Origin: Roseiarcus sp963806935
GTDB lineage: Bacteria; Pseudomonadota; Alphaproteobacteria; Rhizobiales; Beijerinckiaceae
NCBI GenBank assembly: GCA_963806935.1
Contig: CAWEAT010000002.1
Span: 124,001 to 188,000, forward strand
Direction: 5' to 3'
DNA length: 64,000 nt
Positions 45,710 to 55,560 of this stretch are shown here, one piece after another. How positions within the stretch are numbered: position 1 is the stretch's first letter; the number at the start of each line of letters is the position of its first letter. The notes beneath the pieces were generated by a model. That model ran no database searches. It worked only from the letters and a program-made list of their open reading frames with translations, and was not told where the DNA came from. The translations under genes were made by a program, and so were the position numbers.

Positions 45710-46931
45710 TCACCGTGAAAGCCACCAGGTCCCCGCCGCAAGCGTGACGATCGTCAGTGGCGCGCCGACCTTGAAATAGGCCCAGAAGCTGATCGGCGCG
45801 CCTTCCGAGCGGGCGTGCTCGGCGACGATCAGGTTGGCGACCGATCCGAGCAGGGTGAAATTGCCGGCCAGCGTCGAACTCATCGCGACGACGAGCCAGG
45901 CGCGCTCGGGGTCGGCGAACGTCGGAATGAACGGCCTCAGCGCCAGCACCGCCGGCACATTGCTGACGATGTTGGAAAGCACGGCGGTAAACAGCGACAG
46001 GCGCCAGACCATATCGAGCCCGAGCGTCTTCGCCATCGCGATCCGGTCGGGCGTCAGCAGCGCCTTCTCCGCGCCGGCGACGACGACGAACATGCCGGCG
46101 AACAGGATGAGCAGCGGCCCGTCGAGCTCGCGGTAGATGCGGTGAGGCTTGATCTGGCGCGTGAGCAAGCAGGAAGGCGCCGCCGATAATCGCGGCCTTC
46201 GCCGGGGCAACGCCGGCGAAGAAGGCGATCGCCAGCGCGATGCAGGTGACGCTCGCCTTGAGGATCTGCCCGCCATGCATCGGCCCGCGATCGAGCTGCG
46301 GCTTGAGCTCGCTCCTAAGCGCAAATTCCTGCGCATAGACGAGACGCACGACGACGATGACGGCGACGAGGCCGAACGCCGCGACCGGCGCGAGCGCGGC
46401 GGCGAACGCAGGATAGGGAATCCGCGACAGCGTCCCGATCACCATGTTCTGCGGGTTGCCGGTGATCGTCGCCACGCTGCCGCAATTGGAGGCGGCGGCG
46501 ACCGCGATCAGATAAGGCAGCGGATTGCGGTCGAGCGCGCGGACGACCTGCAGCACGATCGGCGCCATAACGAGGCAGATCGCATCATTGACGAGGAAGG
46601 CGGACAGGAGCCCGGTCAGCACGGTCACGGTGACCAGGAGGATGAACGGCGCGCGGGCGTGGTCGATCGCAAGCGCGCCGAGCGCCCTGAATGCGCCCGA
46701 AACCTTGAGGTGCGCGACCACGATCATCATGCCGAGGAGGAGCGCGATGGTGTCGAAATCGATCGCCCGGAAGGCGTCCTCGAGGCTCAACGGCCCAAGC
46801 GCGATCATCGCCGCGCCGCCGAGGAACGCGATCCCCGCGCGATCGAGCCTGAGGCCGGGAACGCGGCCCGCCGCGACCCCGACATAGGTCAGGACGAGGA
46901 TGAGAAGCGCCGCCAGACTTTCGCTTGTCAT
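45710..46931 (-). CDS. SLC13/ArsB-type anion permease (one frameshift)
   Basis: About 407 aa with 10-12 helices. The signatures are VNDAICLVMAPIVLQV, ASNCGSVATITGNPQNMVIG, ILFAGMFVVVAGAEKAL and, near the end, AGNFTLLGSVANLIVAEHA. The two NPQNM / SVANLIV hairpins are those of ArsB/CitM-like ion transporters. Frame changes near 46167 (extra base in CTTGCTCACG); both halves are in order. The start ATG at 46931 overlaps the stop of the upstream MFS gene by 4 bp, indicating translational coupling. Substrate unknown. Confidence 0.8.
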
Positions 46932-48242
46932 TCGCCCGCGGCGCCTTCGACCGCCAGCGGCGCGCCGCCGTGCTCCGTCGCGCGCTCGTCGCGCGTCTCC
47001 GGCATGAACGCGAAGAAGACGAGGAAAGCCGCCGCCGCAGCGGCGCCAAGGGCGAGAAACGAGGCGGAATAGCCGAAATGATCGACCATCTCGCCCGCGA
47101 ACAGTGCGCTCATCGATGCGCCGATGGCCATCGTAGTCGCGACCGCGCCTTGCGCGAGGTTGAAACGGCCGCTGCCGCGCATGATGTCGGCGATGACCAG
47201 CGGCGTCAGCGCCCCATAGATGCCGGCCCCCACGCCGTCGAGCAATTGGACGCCAATGAGCCAGAAGGCGTTGTCCGACAGAATATAGAGCGCCGCGCGG
47301 ATCGGCAGGACGGCGAAGGCGATGAGAAAGATCGGCCGTCGTCCCCAGGCGTCGGCGTTGCGGCCGACCAGGATCGCGATCGGCAGCATGACGCCCTGCG
47401 CCGCGACCATGCAGAACGACATCATCGCCGTCGCCTCCTTCGGGAACTGAAGCGCAAGCTTCTGGCCGACCAGCGGCAGAAGCGGCGCGTTGGCGAAGTG
47501 GAACAACATGGCGCAGAGGGCGAAAATCATGAGCGGACGCGTCTTGAACAAGATCCGATATCCGGCCGCCGCCCCTTCAGCTTCGCCATCGGTGGCAAGG
47601 TCTCTCGCCCGGTCGTGGTTGATCGCGTCGGCTGGAATGGCGAGTACTGCCGCGGACGTCAAGATCGCGAAGACGGGAACCATGAGAAAGACGGCGCGCT
47701 GCGAGAAGGCGTAGCCGACCGCGCCGGCCAACAGCGCAATGGCGATGTTGCCGCCGTGGTCGAACGCCGAGTTGCGGCCCAGTCGCCGCGCGAGCTTGTC
47801 CTTCGTCACCAGGCCGAGGGTGAGCGCCGAGACCGCCGGCACGAAGGCGTCGCCGGCGACCGCAAGGATGCTGAGGGCGATCGCCATCGGCCAGAAGGTC
47901 GGAGCTGCGAAAATGATTACGCCGGCCGCAGTCATCGCCGCCATCGTCAGGCAGATGACGCCGCGCTTGGCGCGGGTCACGTCGATCGCCGCGCCGATCG
48001 GGGTCTGAAGCAGCGATGCCCAGCAGACCGCTTGCCGTCGTCACCAGCCCGACATCGGTCTGGCTCCAGTGCCGGCTCGTGACCAGGAATACGTTGACGA
48101 ACGGCCCGAACAGGTTGCGGACGTCGGCGGCGAGAAAATTGACTGCGTCGAGCGCATAAGGGATAGGGAGCATCGACGGCGTCCGAAACGCGTCCCCGCC
48201 CGGGCCGCGTCCCGAAACGTCCCTCGATCGAATTCGTTCCAT
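46928..48242 (-). CDS. MFS transporter (one frameshift)
   Basis: About 437 aa, 12-helix MFS protein. The N-terminus (LDAVNFLAADVRNLFGPFVN, then VGLVTTASGLLGIA) and the remainder (LLQTPIGAAIDVTRAKRG through AFMPETRDE) lie in different frames; the change is near 48018. A QLLDGVGAGIYGALTPLVIADI segment with GRNADAWGRRP is typical of the family. Start 48242. The stop overlaps the next gene by 4 bp, so this and the anion permease form one transcript. It diverges from tlyA with a 71-bp gap. Confidence 0.8.
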
Positions 48243-48313
48243 GGCGCCGGTCCGCGAAGGCTGTGGAGCGCGGCTGGGATTGCGGGGGCTTGTCGACCGC
48301 TTCGGTGAAAAGC

Positions 48314-49040
48314 ATGCGCAAGCGCGCGGACATCGTTCTCGTCGAGCGCGGCTTCTTCCCGAGCCGCGCGCGGGCGCAGGCTGCGATCGCCGCGGGCCTT
48401 GTCAGCGTCGGCGGGGTCGCGCTCGCGAAAGCGTCCGAAGCATTGGCCGACGATGCGCCGATCACGGCCGAGCCGCTCCACCCTTATGTCTCGCGGGGCG
48501 GGGTCAAGCTCGCCGCCGCGCTCGACGCCTTCAGGCTCGATCCAGCCGGCCTCGTCTGCCTCGACGTCGGCGCCTCGACCGGAGGCTTCACCGACGTCTT
48601 GCTCCAGCGTGGCGCGGCGAAGGTCGTTGCGGTCGACGTCGGCCACGGACAGCTCGATCCGCGTCTCGAAGCGGACAAGCGCGTGCGATCGGCTCGAAGG
48701 CCTCGATGCGCGCGCCCTTGACCCTGAGCATCTCGGCGAGCCGCCGTCGGCGATCGCCATCGACGTCAGCTTCATTTCGCAGCGGCTGGTGCTGCCGCAT
48801 GTGCTGAAACTCGCCGCCGAGCCGGCGTGGCTCGTGAGCCTCGTCAAGCCGCAGTTCGAGGTCGGACGGGCTGACATCGTCAAGGGCCGGGTCAGGAGCG
48901 AAGCGGCGCTCGAACGCGCGTGCGCCGACGTCAGCGCCTGCATCGAAGCCCAGGGCTGGACGACTCTCGGCCTCATCCCGTCGCCGATCCTCGGCGGCGG
49001 CGGCGCGAGGGAATTCCTGATCGCCGCGCGTCATGGCTGA
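48314..49040 (+). CDS. tlyA: TlyA-family rRNA 2'-O-methyltransferase (one frameshift)
   Basis: Methylates ribose of cytidines in 16S/23S rRNA in characterised members. An S4 RNA-binding domain (RADIVLVERGFFPSRARAQAA) is followed by a SAM-binding FtsJ-like fold (CLDVGASTGGFTDVLLQRGA). Frame changes near 48691, where one extra G (TCGGCTCG for TCGCTCG) is enough to explain it; the second part has AIDVSFISQRLVLPH, LVKPQFEVGR and SPILGGGGAREFL. About 242 aa. The last 8 bp overlap the start of the next RNA methyltransferase gene. Confidence 0.88.
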
Positions 49041-50295
49041 GCCGGTCGAGGAGCTTTCGATCGTCGCGCTCGACGCCCACGGCCAGGGCGTCGCCGGGAA
49101 CGGGGCGATCGTCCCGGGCGCGCTCCCTGGCGAGCGGGCGATGGTCAGGCTCGGGGCCGATCGAGCCGAGCTCGTCGAGACGCTGAGCGCCGCGCCTGAA
49201 CGCGCCGAGCCGATCTGCCCTTGGTATGGCCGCTGCGGCGGCTGCGCGGCGCAACATATGTCGGATTCGCTATACCGCCGATGGAAGCGCGGCCTCGTGG
49301 TCGACGCGCTGAGGCGCGAGGGCGTCGTGGCGGAAGTCGGCGAGCTCGTCGACGCCCATGGCGCGGGCCGCCGCCGGGCGACCTTTCATGCCCGCTTTCC
49401 CCACGGCCAGGCCGACGAAGTCGGCTTCATGCGCGCCCATTCGCACGACATTGTCGCGATCGACCACTGCCCGCTGTTCAGCTCCGGCATGGCGGGCGCG
49501 ATCGCCGCGGCGCGCGCGGTGAGCCGCGATCTTAAGGGGCTCATGAAGCCGCTCGACATCGGCGTGACCGCAACGCTCGACGGGCTCGACGTCGACCTGC
49601 GCGGCCCGGGGCCGCTCGAGCGCACGGAAGCGCAGAAGCTCGTGCGGACGGCCGACGCGCTCGACCTCGCGCGGGTCTCCAATCATGGCGAGGTCGTGAT
49701 CGAGCGCCGTGCGCCGCGCGTCAGGTTCGGGGAAGCGATCGTCAAGCTGCCGGCGGGCGGCTTCCTGCAGGCGACCGAGGCCGGCGAAACCCTGCTCGCG
49801 GAATTCGCCGAGCGGTCGCTCGCAGGCTCGAAGCGCATCGCGGATCTCTTCTCAGGCGCGGGCGCGTTTGCGCTCAGGCTCGCGCGCGGGCGAGAAGTGT
49901 TCGCCGTCGACGCCGACGCGGCCGCTGTCGCCGCGCTCGCCCGCGCGGCCGCGACAACGCCGGGCTTGCGCAAGATCGCCGCCGAGACACGCGATCTTTT
50001 CCGCCGCCCGCTGAGGGCCGACGAACTCGCCGCGTTCGATGCGGCGCTCATCGACCCGCCGCGCGCAGGCGCGCTCGAGCAGGCGCGCGCCCTTGCCGCA
50101 TCCGCGCTGCCGCTCGTTGTGTCCATCTCCTGCAACGCGGCGACCTTCGCCCGCGACGCGCGCATTCTCATCGACGGCGGCTTTCAGATCGAGGCGGTGA
50201 CGCCGCTTGACCAGTTCCGCTTTTCGCCCCATGTCGAAATCGTCGCCGTCTTTCGCCGACCGAAACCGAAGGCGCGCGCGCGGAGGCTTCTTTAG
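49033..50295 (+). CDS. RNA 5-methyluridine methyltransferase (RumA/RlmD family)
   Basis: A 420-aa protein: N-terminal TRAM-like barrel (SIVALDAHGQGVAGNGAIV), iron-sulfur cysteines (CPWYGRCGGCAAQH plus C in DHCPLF), and a SAM methyltransferase domain with LFSGAGAFALRLA, IDPPRAGALEQA and the nucleophile in SISCNAATFARD. It methylates C5 of a uridine in rRNA or tRNA. Start ATG overlaps the tlyA stop by 8 bp, so the two RNA methyltransferases are co-translated. The target base cannot be fixed from sequence. Confidence 0.9.
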   Translation: MAEPVEELSIVALDAHGQGVAGNGAIVPGALPGERAMVRLGADRAELVETLSAAPERAEPICPWYGRCGGCAAQHMSDSLYRRWKRGLVVDALRREGVVAEVGELVDAHGAGRRRATFHARFPHGQADEVGFMRAHSHDIVAIDHCPLFSSGMAGAIAAARAVSRDLKGLMKPLDIGVTATLDGLDVDLRGPGPLERTEAQKLVRTADALDLARVSNHGEVVIERRAPRVRFGEAIVKLPAGGFLQATEAGETLLAEFAERSLAGSKRIADLFSGAGAFALRLARGREVFAVDADAAAVAALARAAATTPGLRKIAAETRDLFRRPLRADELAAFDAALIDPPRAGALEQARALAASALPLVVSISCNAATFARDARILIDGGFQIEAVTPLDQFRFSPHVEIVAVFRRPKPKARARRLL

Positions 50296-51708
50296 GTGGA
50301 TGGATCGAAACGGGACGCAATTCTTGCTTCCCTGCAAAAGATCGTCGGACCCGGCCATGTGCTGACCGACCCGGCGCTTTTCGCCGGCGCGCTCAGCGAG
50401 CCGCGCGGCCTCTATCATGGAAAGACGCTTGCGCTCGTGCGCCCGGCTACGGCGAAGGAGGTCGCTGGCATCGCGGCCCTCTGCAACGAGGCCCGAATCG
50501 GCATCGTGCCGCAGGGCGGCAACACCGGGCTGGTCGGCGGACAGACGCCGGACCTGAGCGGCGAGGAGATCATCCTCTCGACGCAGCGTCTGCGCGCGAT
50601 CCGGGAGGTCGACCTCGACGGCGACGTCATGATCTGCGAAGCGGGCGTCACCCTCGCCGAGGCCCAGGCCGCCGCGCTCGCCGCCGACCGGCTCTTTCCC
50701 CTGTCGCTGGCGTCGGAGGGAAGCTGCACCATCGGCGGCAATGTCTCGACCAACGCCGGCGGCGTGACCGTGATCGCCTACGGCAATACCCGCGACCTCG
50801 TCACCGGGGTCGAGGCGGTGCTTGCCGATGGTCGGATCGTCAATGGCTTAAGCAAGCTGCGCAAGGACAATACGGGCTACGATGTGAAGGGTCTCTTCAT
50901 CGGCGCCGAGGGGACGCTCGGCGTGGTCACTGCCGCTTCGTTGAGGCTTTTTCCCAACCCGCAGTCGCGGGCGACGGCCTTCGTTGGCCTAAAGAGCCCC
51001 GAGGACGCGCTGAAACTGCTCAGGATGGCGCGCGAGCGCCTCGGCCTTATCACCAGCTTCGAGCTGATCGGACGCAACGCCCTCGACATAACGGTCAGGA
51101 ACGGGCTGGCGCGAAAGCCTCTCGCCGGCGACCATCCCTGGTGCGTGCTGATGGAGGCGGCGTCGCAAACGCCAGGCGGACTCGACGCGGCGCTCGCCGA
51201 AGCGCTGCAGGCGGCGCTCGACGGCGGGATCATCGACGACGCGTCGATCGCCGCTTCGCTCGAGCAGCGGGCCGAGTTCTGGCGCCTGCGCGAATCGATT
51301 CCGGAGGCGCAGGTCAAGGAGGGCGCCTCAATCAAGCACGACGTCTCGGTCGAGGTCGCCCTCGTGCCGGCTTTGATCCAGGAGGCGACGCCCGCGGTCG
51401 AAGCCTTCGCGCCCGGCGCCCGCGTGGTCGCCTTCGGCCATCTCGGCGACGGCAACATCCATTTCAACGTCTCGCAGCCGGTCGGCGCCGACCGGCAGGC
51501 CTTTCTCGACCGTTGGGACGCGATGAACGAAATTGTGCACGGGATTGTCGCCCGCCTTGGCGGCTCATATTCGGCCGAGCACGGCGTCGGTCAGCTCAAG
51601 CGCGGGCTGCTTGCCCGATGGAAGGATCCCGCCTCGCTTGCGGTCATGCGCCAGATCAAGGCGACGCTCGATCCGAACGGGGTCATGAATCCGGGCAAGG
51701 TGCTGTGA
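50296..51708 (+). CDS. FAD-linked 2-hydroxyacid dehydrogenase (D-2-hydroxyglutarate dehydrogenase-like)
   Basis: A 470-aa flavoprotein of the GlcD/D2HGDH family. It has FAD binding (IGIVPQGGNTGLVGGQTP), the LASEGSCTIGGNVSTNAGGV block and a C-terminal GFGHLGDGNIHFNV-type zinc motif (FGHLGDGNIHFN) with SAEHGVGQLKRGLL. It oxidises a D-2-hydroxyacid and passes electrons to the chain. Initiated by GTG at 50296, directly behind the RNA methyltransferase stop, with GAGG upstream; it is the third gene of the tlyA operon. Confidence 0.88.
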   Translation: MDGSKRDAILASLQKIVGPGHVLTDPALFAGALSEPRGLYHGKTLALVRPATAKEVAGIAALCNEARIGIVPQGGNTGLVGGQTPDLSGEEIILSTQRLRAIREVDLDGDVMICEAGVTLAEAQAAALAADRLFPLSLASEGSCTIGGNVSTNAGGVTVIAYGNTRDLVTGVEAVLADGRIVNGLSKLRKDNTGYDVKGLFIGAEGTLGVVTAASLRLFPNPQSRATAFVGLKSPEDALKLLRMARERLGLITSFELIGRNALDITVRNGLARKPLAGDHPWCVLMEAASQTPGGLDAALAEALQAALDGGIIDDASIAASLEQRAEFWRLRESIPEAQVKEGASIKHDVSVEVALVPALIQEATPAVEAFAPGARVVAFGHLGDGNIHFNVSQPVGADRQAFLDRWDAMNEIVHGIVARLGGSYSAEHGVGQLKRGLLARWKDPASLAVMRQIKATLDPNGVMNPGKVL

Positions 51709-51721
51709 AGCCTGAACCGCG

Positions 51722-52492
51722 TCACTCCTTGCCCATCACCGCCAGAACCTGCTCCAACGGCGCCGACGACGCGAGAAAGACCCCGGAATAGGGGGTGGAA
51801 AGCTCCACGATCAGCAGGACGGCGGTTGCGACCGCGACGGAGCCGACGGCAAGCGCGATCACCGATGTGGCGGTGCCGCGCGACATCAGCCCGAAGCCGC
51901 AAAAAAGGCAGGTCACCCATCCAACGACTGTCAGCAAGAGCGGATAGGAAACGGGGGCGGTCAGCGCGAACGACATCTGCATGCGCGCCTGAGCGAGCGC
52001 ATCGGATGTCGCTGTCGCAGAGGCGAGGGCACGTTTTTGCTCGTCCGTCGAGGGGTGGAGGCCCGCGAGCGCTTTTTCCCGGCCGCGCATGTTCTGAAGC
52101 GCCGCAGCGAAGTTGTTGGCGGCGAAATTGGCGTCGCTCTCGCTCGTGCCCCAAATTTGATCAATGGTTTTCCCGACTGCGTCTCGGAGCTGCGCTCGCG
52201 CGGCGTTGGCCTCGGGCCCGTAGTCGGAAAGCGCAAGATCGAGCTGCATGACCTTCGACGCCAAAGCCTGGATCTGCGTATTCTGGCCCGCATAGACGCC
52301 GTAGGCCGTCCAGACCAGAAGGCCCGTGACGAGGGCGCACAACAGCGTGAGAAGGCCGACAACCGCCGCAATCATCTCGCGCGAGCCGCCGGTGATGTGT
52401 TTTTCCGGCAGGATGCGCTGGAGGGCGAGCCCAAGCGATCCGCCGGCGAACATCAAAATCGCGATAGCGAGCGCGAACGTGAGCGAATTCAT
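51722..52492 (-). CDS. DUF4239-type (bestrophin-like domain) membrane protein, copy B
   Basis: A 256-aa protein with an N-terminal helix, a second helix (VVGLLTLLCALVTGLLVWTAY), a soluble middle part with LDLALSDYGPEANAARAQLRDAVG and TDEQKRALASA, two C-terminal helices, and a PYSGVFLASSAPLEQVL ending. It aligns throughout with the gene at 1024-1788 and is of similar length. Convergent with the FAD dehydrogenase gene. Family function unknown. Confidence 0.68.
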   Translation of the reverse strand: MNSLTFALAIAILMFAGGSLGLALQRILPEKHITGGSREMIAAVVGLLTLLCALVTGLLVWTAYGVYAGQNTQIQALASKVMQLDLALSDYGPEANAARAQLRDAVGKTIDQIWGTSESDANFAANNFAAALQNMRGREKALAGLHPSTDEQKRALASATATSDALAQARMQMSFALTAPVSYPLLLTVVGWVTCLFCGFGLMSRGTATSVIALAVGSVAVATAVLLIVELSTPYSGVFLASSAPLEQVLAVMGKE

Positions 52493-52704
52493 TTCAAGCC
52501 CCCGGCAGGATCGCGGCAGTTACCCGCTCCGCAACGCGAACGCAACGGGCCCTGTTTATCGTGCGTCCGGCGGCGTGTCTCGAATGGCGCGAATCAGGCC
52601 GACGCGATAGTGTCGCAGCGCATGAGCTGTTTGCGCATGCGTCGTGCTGCGCGAAGGCTTTGATCGCGGCGATGGCGAGATTCGGAGAGCAGCGGCAAGG
52701 CTCC

Positions 52705-53463
52705 ATGCGCGGACGTGTCGCAACTCTGAGCGCGCTCGTCGCCATCTTTGTCGCGGCTATCGGGACCGCTTCGGCCGGCTGCGCCCCCAGGGGCTTCGAG
52801 GCCGCGAAGTTCACAGTCTGCGCCTTCGATCCGCGGCATGACGATATCCGCCTCTTCCTCAGCGGGAACGACGGCAAGCCTTACGGATCGCTGGCGGCGC
52901 TTGCCGCGGCGCTGAAGACGAAGGGCGAGCGGCTGATGTTCGCGATGAACGCCGGCATGTTCAAAGAGGACCAGTCGCCGGTCGGCCTCTATGTCGAGAA
53001 CCGCAAGAAGCTGCATGAGGCGGACACGCGCGCCGGCGCAACCAATTTTCACCTCAAGCCGAACGGCGTCTTCTGGGTCGGGGACGGAGTCGCCGGCGTG
53101 ACCGAGACGAGCCGCTTTCTCGCCAATCCGCCCACGGCGCGCTTCGCGACCCAGTCCGGCCCGATGCTGGTTGTCGACGGCAGGATTCACCCAAAAATCA
53201 AGCCGGGCGGCGCATCGGCGAAGATCCGCAACGGCGTCGGCGCCTGCGACAGCGACGCGGTCATTTTCGCCATCGCCGACGAGCCGGTGAATTTCGATAC
53301 GTTCGCGCGGCTGTTCCGTGACGGCCTCGGCTGCCCGAACGCGCTCTTCCTCGACGGCTCGGTGTCATCGCTTTACGCGCCCGACCTCGATCGCGACGAC
53401 GAGCTCGGGCCGATCGGGCCGATCGTAGGAGTCGTGCTGGGCGGCGCAGCGGACAAGCAGTAG
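52705..53463 (+). CDS. Exported phosphodiester glycosidase-like (NAGPA domain) protein
   Basis: About 252 aa: signal peptide MRGRVATLSALVAIFVAAIG..A, then a NAGPA fold with FAMNAGMFKEDQSPVGLYVE, FHLKPNGVFWVGDG, FATQSGPMLVVDGRIHP and ALFLDGSVSSLYAPD. Mammalian members uncover mannose-6-phosphate; bacterial exported ones are thought to act on sugar phosphodiesters or exopolysaccharide. An upstream in-frame ATG at 52672 is possible; 52705 gives the cleaner signal peptide and has AAGG before it. Convergent with the GNAT gene. Confidence 0.85.
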   Translation: MRGRVATLSALVAIFVAAIGTASAGCAPRGFEAAKFTVCAFDPRHDDIRLFLSGNDGKPYGSLAALAAALKTKGERLMFAMNAGMFKEDQSPVGLYVENRKKLHEADTRAGATNFHLKPNGVFWVGDGVAGVTETSRFLANPPTARFATQSGPMLVVDGRIHPKIKPGGASAKIRNGVGACDSDAVIFAIADEPVNFDTFARLFRDGLGCPNALFLDGSVSSLYAPDLDRDDELGPIGPIVGVVLGGAADKQ

Positions 53464-53469
53464 CGGCGC

Positions 53470-54016
53470 CTATTGTTCCCCGGGTCGTAACGCCCGCTGC
53501 AGGATCGGCGTGTCGACCCAGCGCCCGAACTTGAACCCGACCGCGCGCAACGTTCCCGTCAGCTCGAAGCCGAAGCGGCGATGGAGCGCAATCGAGCTGA
53601 GGTTGCCGCTGTCGCCGACGATTGCGACCATCTGGCGCCACGGCCCGCGCTCGCAGGCCGCGATCAATTCGCCGAGCAGCGCAGAGCCTATGCCCTGGCC
53701 GCCAAGCCCGTCCGCGACATAGACCGAATCCTCGATCGTGTGACGATATGCGGCGCGGGCGTGGTACAGGCCGGCATAGGCGTAACCCAGGACGCCTTCC
53801 GGTCCCTCGGCGACGAGGTAAGGAAGCCCAGCATCGAGGCGCTGACGCCAGCGCTGAACCATCTCCTCGAGCGTCGGCGGCGTCTCCTCGAAGGTGGCGA
53901 GCGAGTGGAGGACGAAATGGGGCGTAGATGTCGCGCACCGCCGCCATGTCGGCCTCGCGCGCGCCGCGGACGAGGATGGAACCGCGTGAGGCAATTCGAT
54001 CGATGGGCGTCGCCAC
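53470..54016 (-). CDS. GNAT N-acetyltransferase, phosphinothricin acetyltransferase-like (one frameshift)
   Basis: About 182 aa. The N-terminus SILVRGAREADMAAVRDIYA (start 54016) is separated by one frame change near 53925 (a base missing in GCCCCAT) from HFVLHSLATFEETPPTLEEM, the acetyl-CoA loop DGLGGQGIGSALLGEL and LHRRFGFELTGTLRAVGFKFGRW. The arrangement is that of Pat-type acetyltransferases that modify amino-acid analogues such as phosphinothricin or methionine sulfoximine. Convergent with the NAGPA gene; upstream is gdh. Confidence 0.82.
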
Positions 54017-54043
54017 GCGCCTCGTCCTCCAAAGCGATGCAGC

Positions 54044-55306
54044 TTACGGAAACAGCCCCCGCGCCTGCTTGGCCTTCACCACCCGCTCGACTCCGATCGC
54101 CATCGCGGCGGTGCGGTTGGAGACCCCGTCGCGCTTGGCGCGCGCGACGACCATCGCCCACGAGCGGTCGAGGGCGCGTTCGAGCCGGTCCATCACCTCG
54201 TCACGCGACCAGAAATATTGCTGCAGGTCCTGGACCCACTCGAAATAGCTGACGATGACGCCGCCGGCGTTGCACAGGATGTCGGGGATGACGAAAATCC
54301 CGTCGTTGCGCTCGGCGAGCACGCGGTCGGCCTCGGGCGTGGTCGGGCCGTTCGCGCCTTCGGCGATGATGCGGCAGCGGAGCCGCCGGGCGAGGTCGGC
54401 GTCGATCACCCGCTCGACCGCGCAGGGCGCCAGCACGTCGCAGGGCTGCTCAAGCAGCGCGCGCGGTTCGATCACGGCCTCTCTCGAATAGCCGGCAAGC
54501 TCGCCGAATTTGCCGGCGTAGGCGACGAGCGCCTTCACATCGAGTCCCTTCGGATCGAAATAGGCGGCGGAGTGATCGCTGACGCCGATCAGCTTCACGC
54601 CCCGCGCTGCGAGTCCCATCGCCGCATGCGAGCCGACGTTGCCGAAGCCCTGGACGATCGCCGTCGCCTTGGCCGGCGCGATGTCCAAGGCGTCGAGGGC
54701 GCGAAAGGCGAGAAAGGCGACGCCGTGGCCGGTCGCCTCGCGCCGGCCCAGAGTGCCGCCGGTGCCGACCGGCTTGCCGGTCACGATCTCGGGGACGGTG
54801 ACGCCCTGGTACATCGAGTAGGTGTCCATGAACCAGGCCATGATCTGTTCGTTGGTGCCGAGGTCCGGCGCCATCACGTCGACCCTCGGGCCGACGAACG
54901 GGATCATCTCCTGCATGTAGCGGCGGGAAAGATTCTCGAGCTCCTTGGGCTTGAGCGCGCGCGGGTCGACCGCGACGCCACCCTTGCCGCCGCCGAAGGG
55001 AAGATCGGCGAGCGCGCATTTCCAGCTCATCCAGACGGCCAGCGCTGCGATTTCGCCGATGTCGACGTTTGGGGCGAATCGGGTCCCGCCCTTGGCGGGG
55101 CCGAGCGCCAGGTGGTGCTGGACGCGAAAGCCGGCGAAAATATTCGTCCGGCCGTCCTCCATCCGGACCGGGCAGGTGACGACGATCGCGCGCTTCGGGT
55201 AGAGGAGCCAGTCGCGCTCGTCCTCGGGGATGCTGAGATGGTCGGCGATGACGATGAGCTGGTCGCGCGCCATCTCGAACACTGGGCCGCTCAAGAGGCT
55301 CTTCAC
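54044..55306 (-). CDS. gdhA: Glu/Leu/Phe/Val-type glutamate dehydrogenase
   Basis: A 420-aa enzyme that interconverts glutamate with 2-oxoglutarate and ammonium. It has the substrate loop ALGPAKGGTRFAP, the catalytic Lys in PFGGGKGGVAVDP, the dimer MAPDLGTNEQIMAW segment and the Rossmann motif VQGFGNVGSHAA, ending VVKAKQARGLFP. Length fits the hexameric NAD type. Start 55306. Divergent from rpmG. The symbol is by family; cofactor preference cannot be read with certainty. Confidence 0.92.
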   Translation of the reverse strand: MKSLLSGPVFEMARDQLIVIADHLSIPEDERDWLLYPKRAIVVTCPVRMEDGRTNIFAGFRVQHHLALGPAKGGTRFAPNVDIGEIAALAVWMSWKCALADLPFGGGKGGVAVDPRALKPKELENLSRRYMQEMIPFVGPRVDVMAPDLGTNEQIMAWFMDTYSMYQGVTVPEIVTGKPVGTGGTLGRREATGHGVAFLAFRALDALDIAPAKATAIVQGFGNVGSHAAMGLAARGVKLIGVSDHSAAYFDPKGLDVKALVAYAGKFGELAGYSREAVIEPRALLEQPCDVLAPCAVERVIDADLARRLRCRIIAEGANGPTTPEADRVLAERNDGIFVIPDILCNAGGVIVSYFEWVQDLQQYFWSRDEVMDRLERALDRSWAMVVARAKRDGVSNRTAAMAIGVERVVKAKQARGLFP

Positions 55307-55450
55307 ATCCGTTTCTCCCGCCGCCGACGACGCCGGCGGCGCAATGATAGCGGCGATCGGGACCGCCGGAACTCAAAATTTTTCATGAGCTTCGGGAAAG
55401 GGGTGGCGCCTCGGCTCGGGACCGCACCGGGAAGCGGGCGTAGCGTCGGC

Positions 55451-55478
55451 TTGACTTCGCGCCCGTCCTCACTATTTT
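55451..55478 (+). promoter_or_regulatory. Candidate sigma70 promoter for rpmG
   Basis: TTGACT (55451-55456), a 16-bp spacer and TATTTT (55473-55478) lie 83 bp before the rpmG start codon. Both hexamers fit sigma70-type elements of alphaproteobacteria. No other gene between here and rpmG could use it. Confidence 0.4.
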
Positions 55479-55560
55479 GCCGGCCAAATGTCGAGCCTGC
55501 GATCCCTCGCGGGCGCACTTGGCGCGTCCGGCGCGCCGCTTCGCTGAAGGACGCTTTCCC

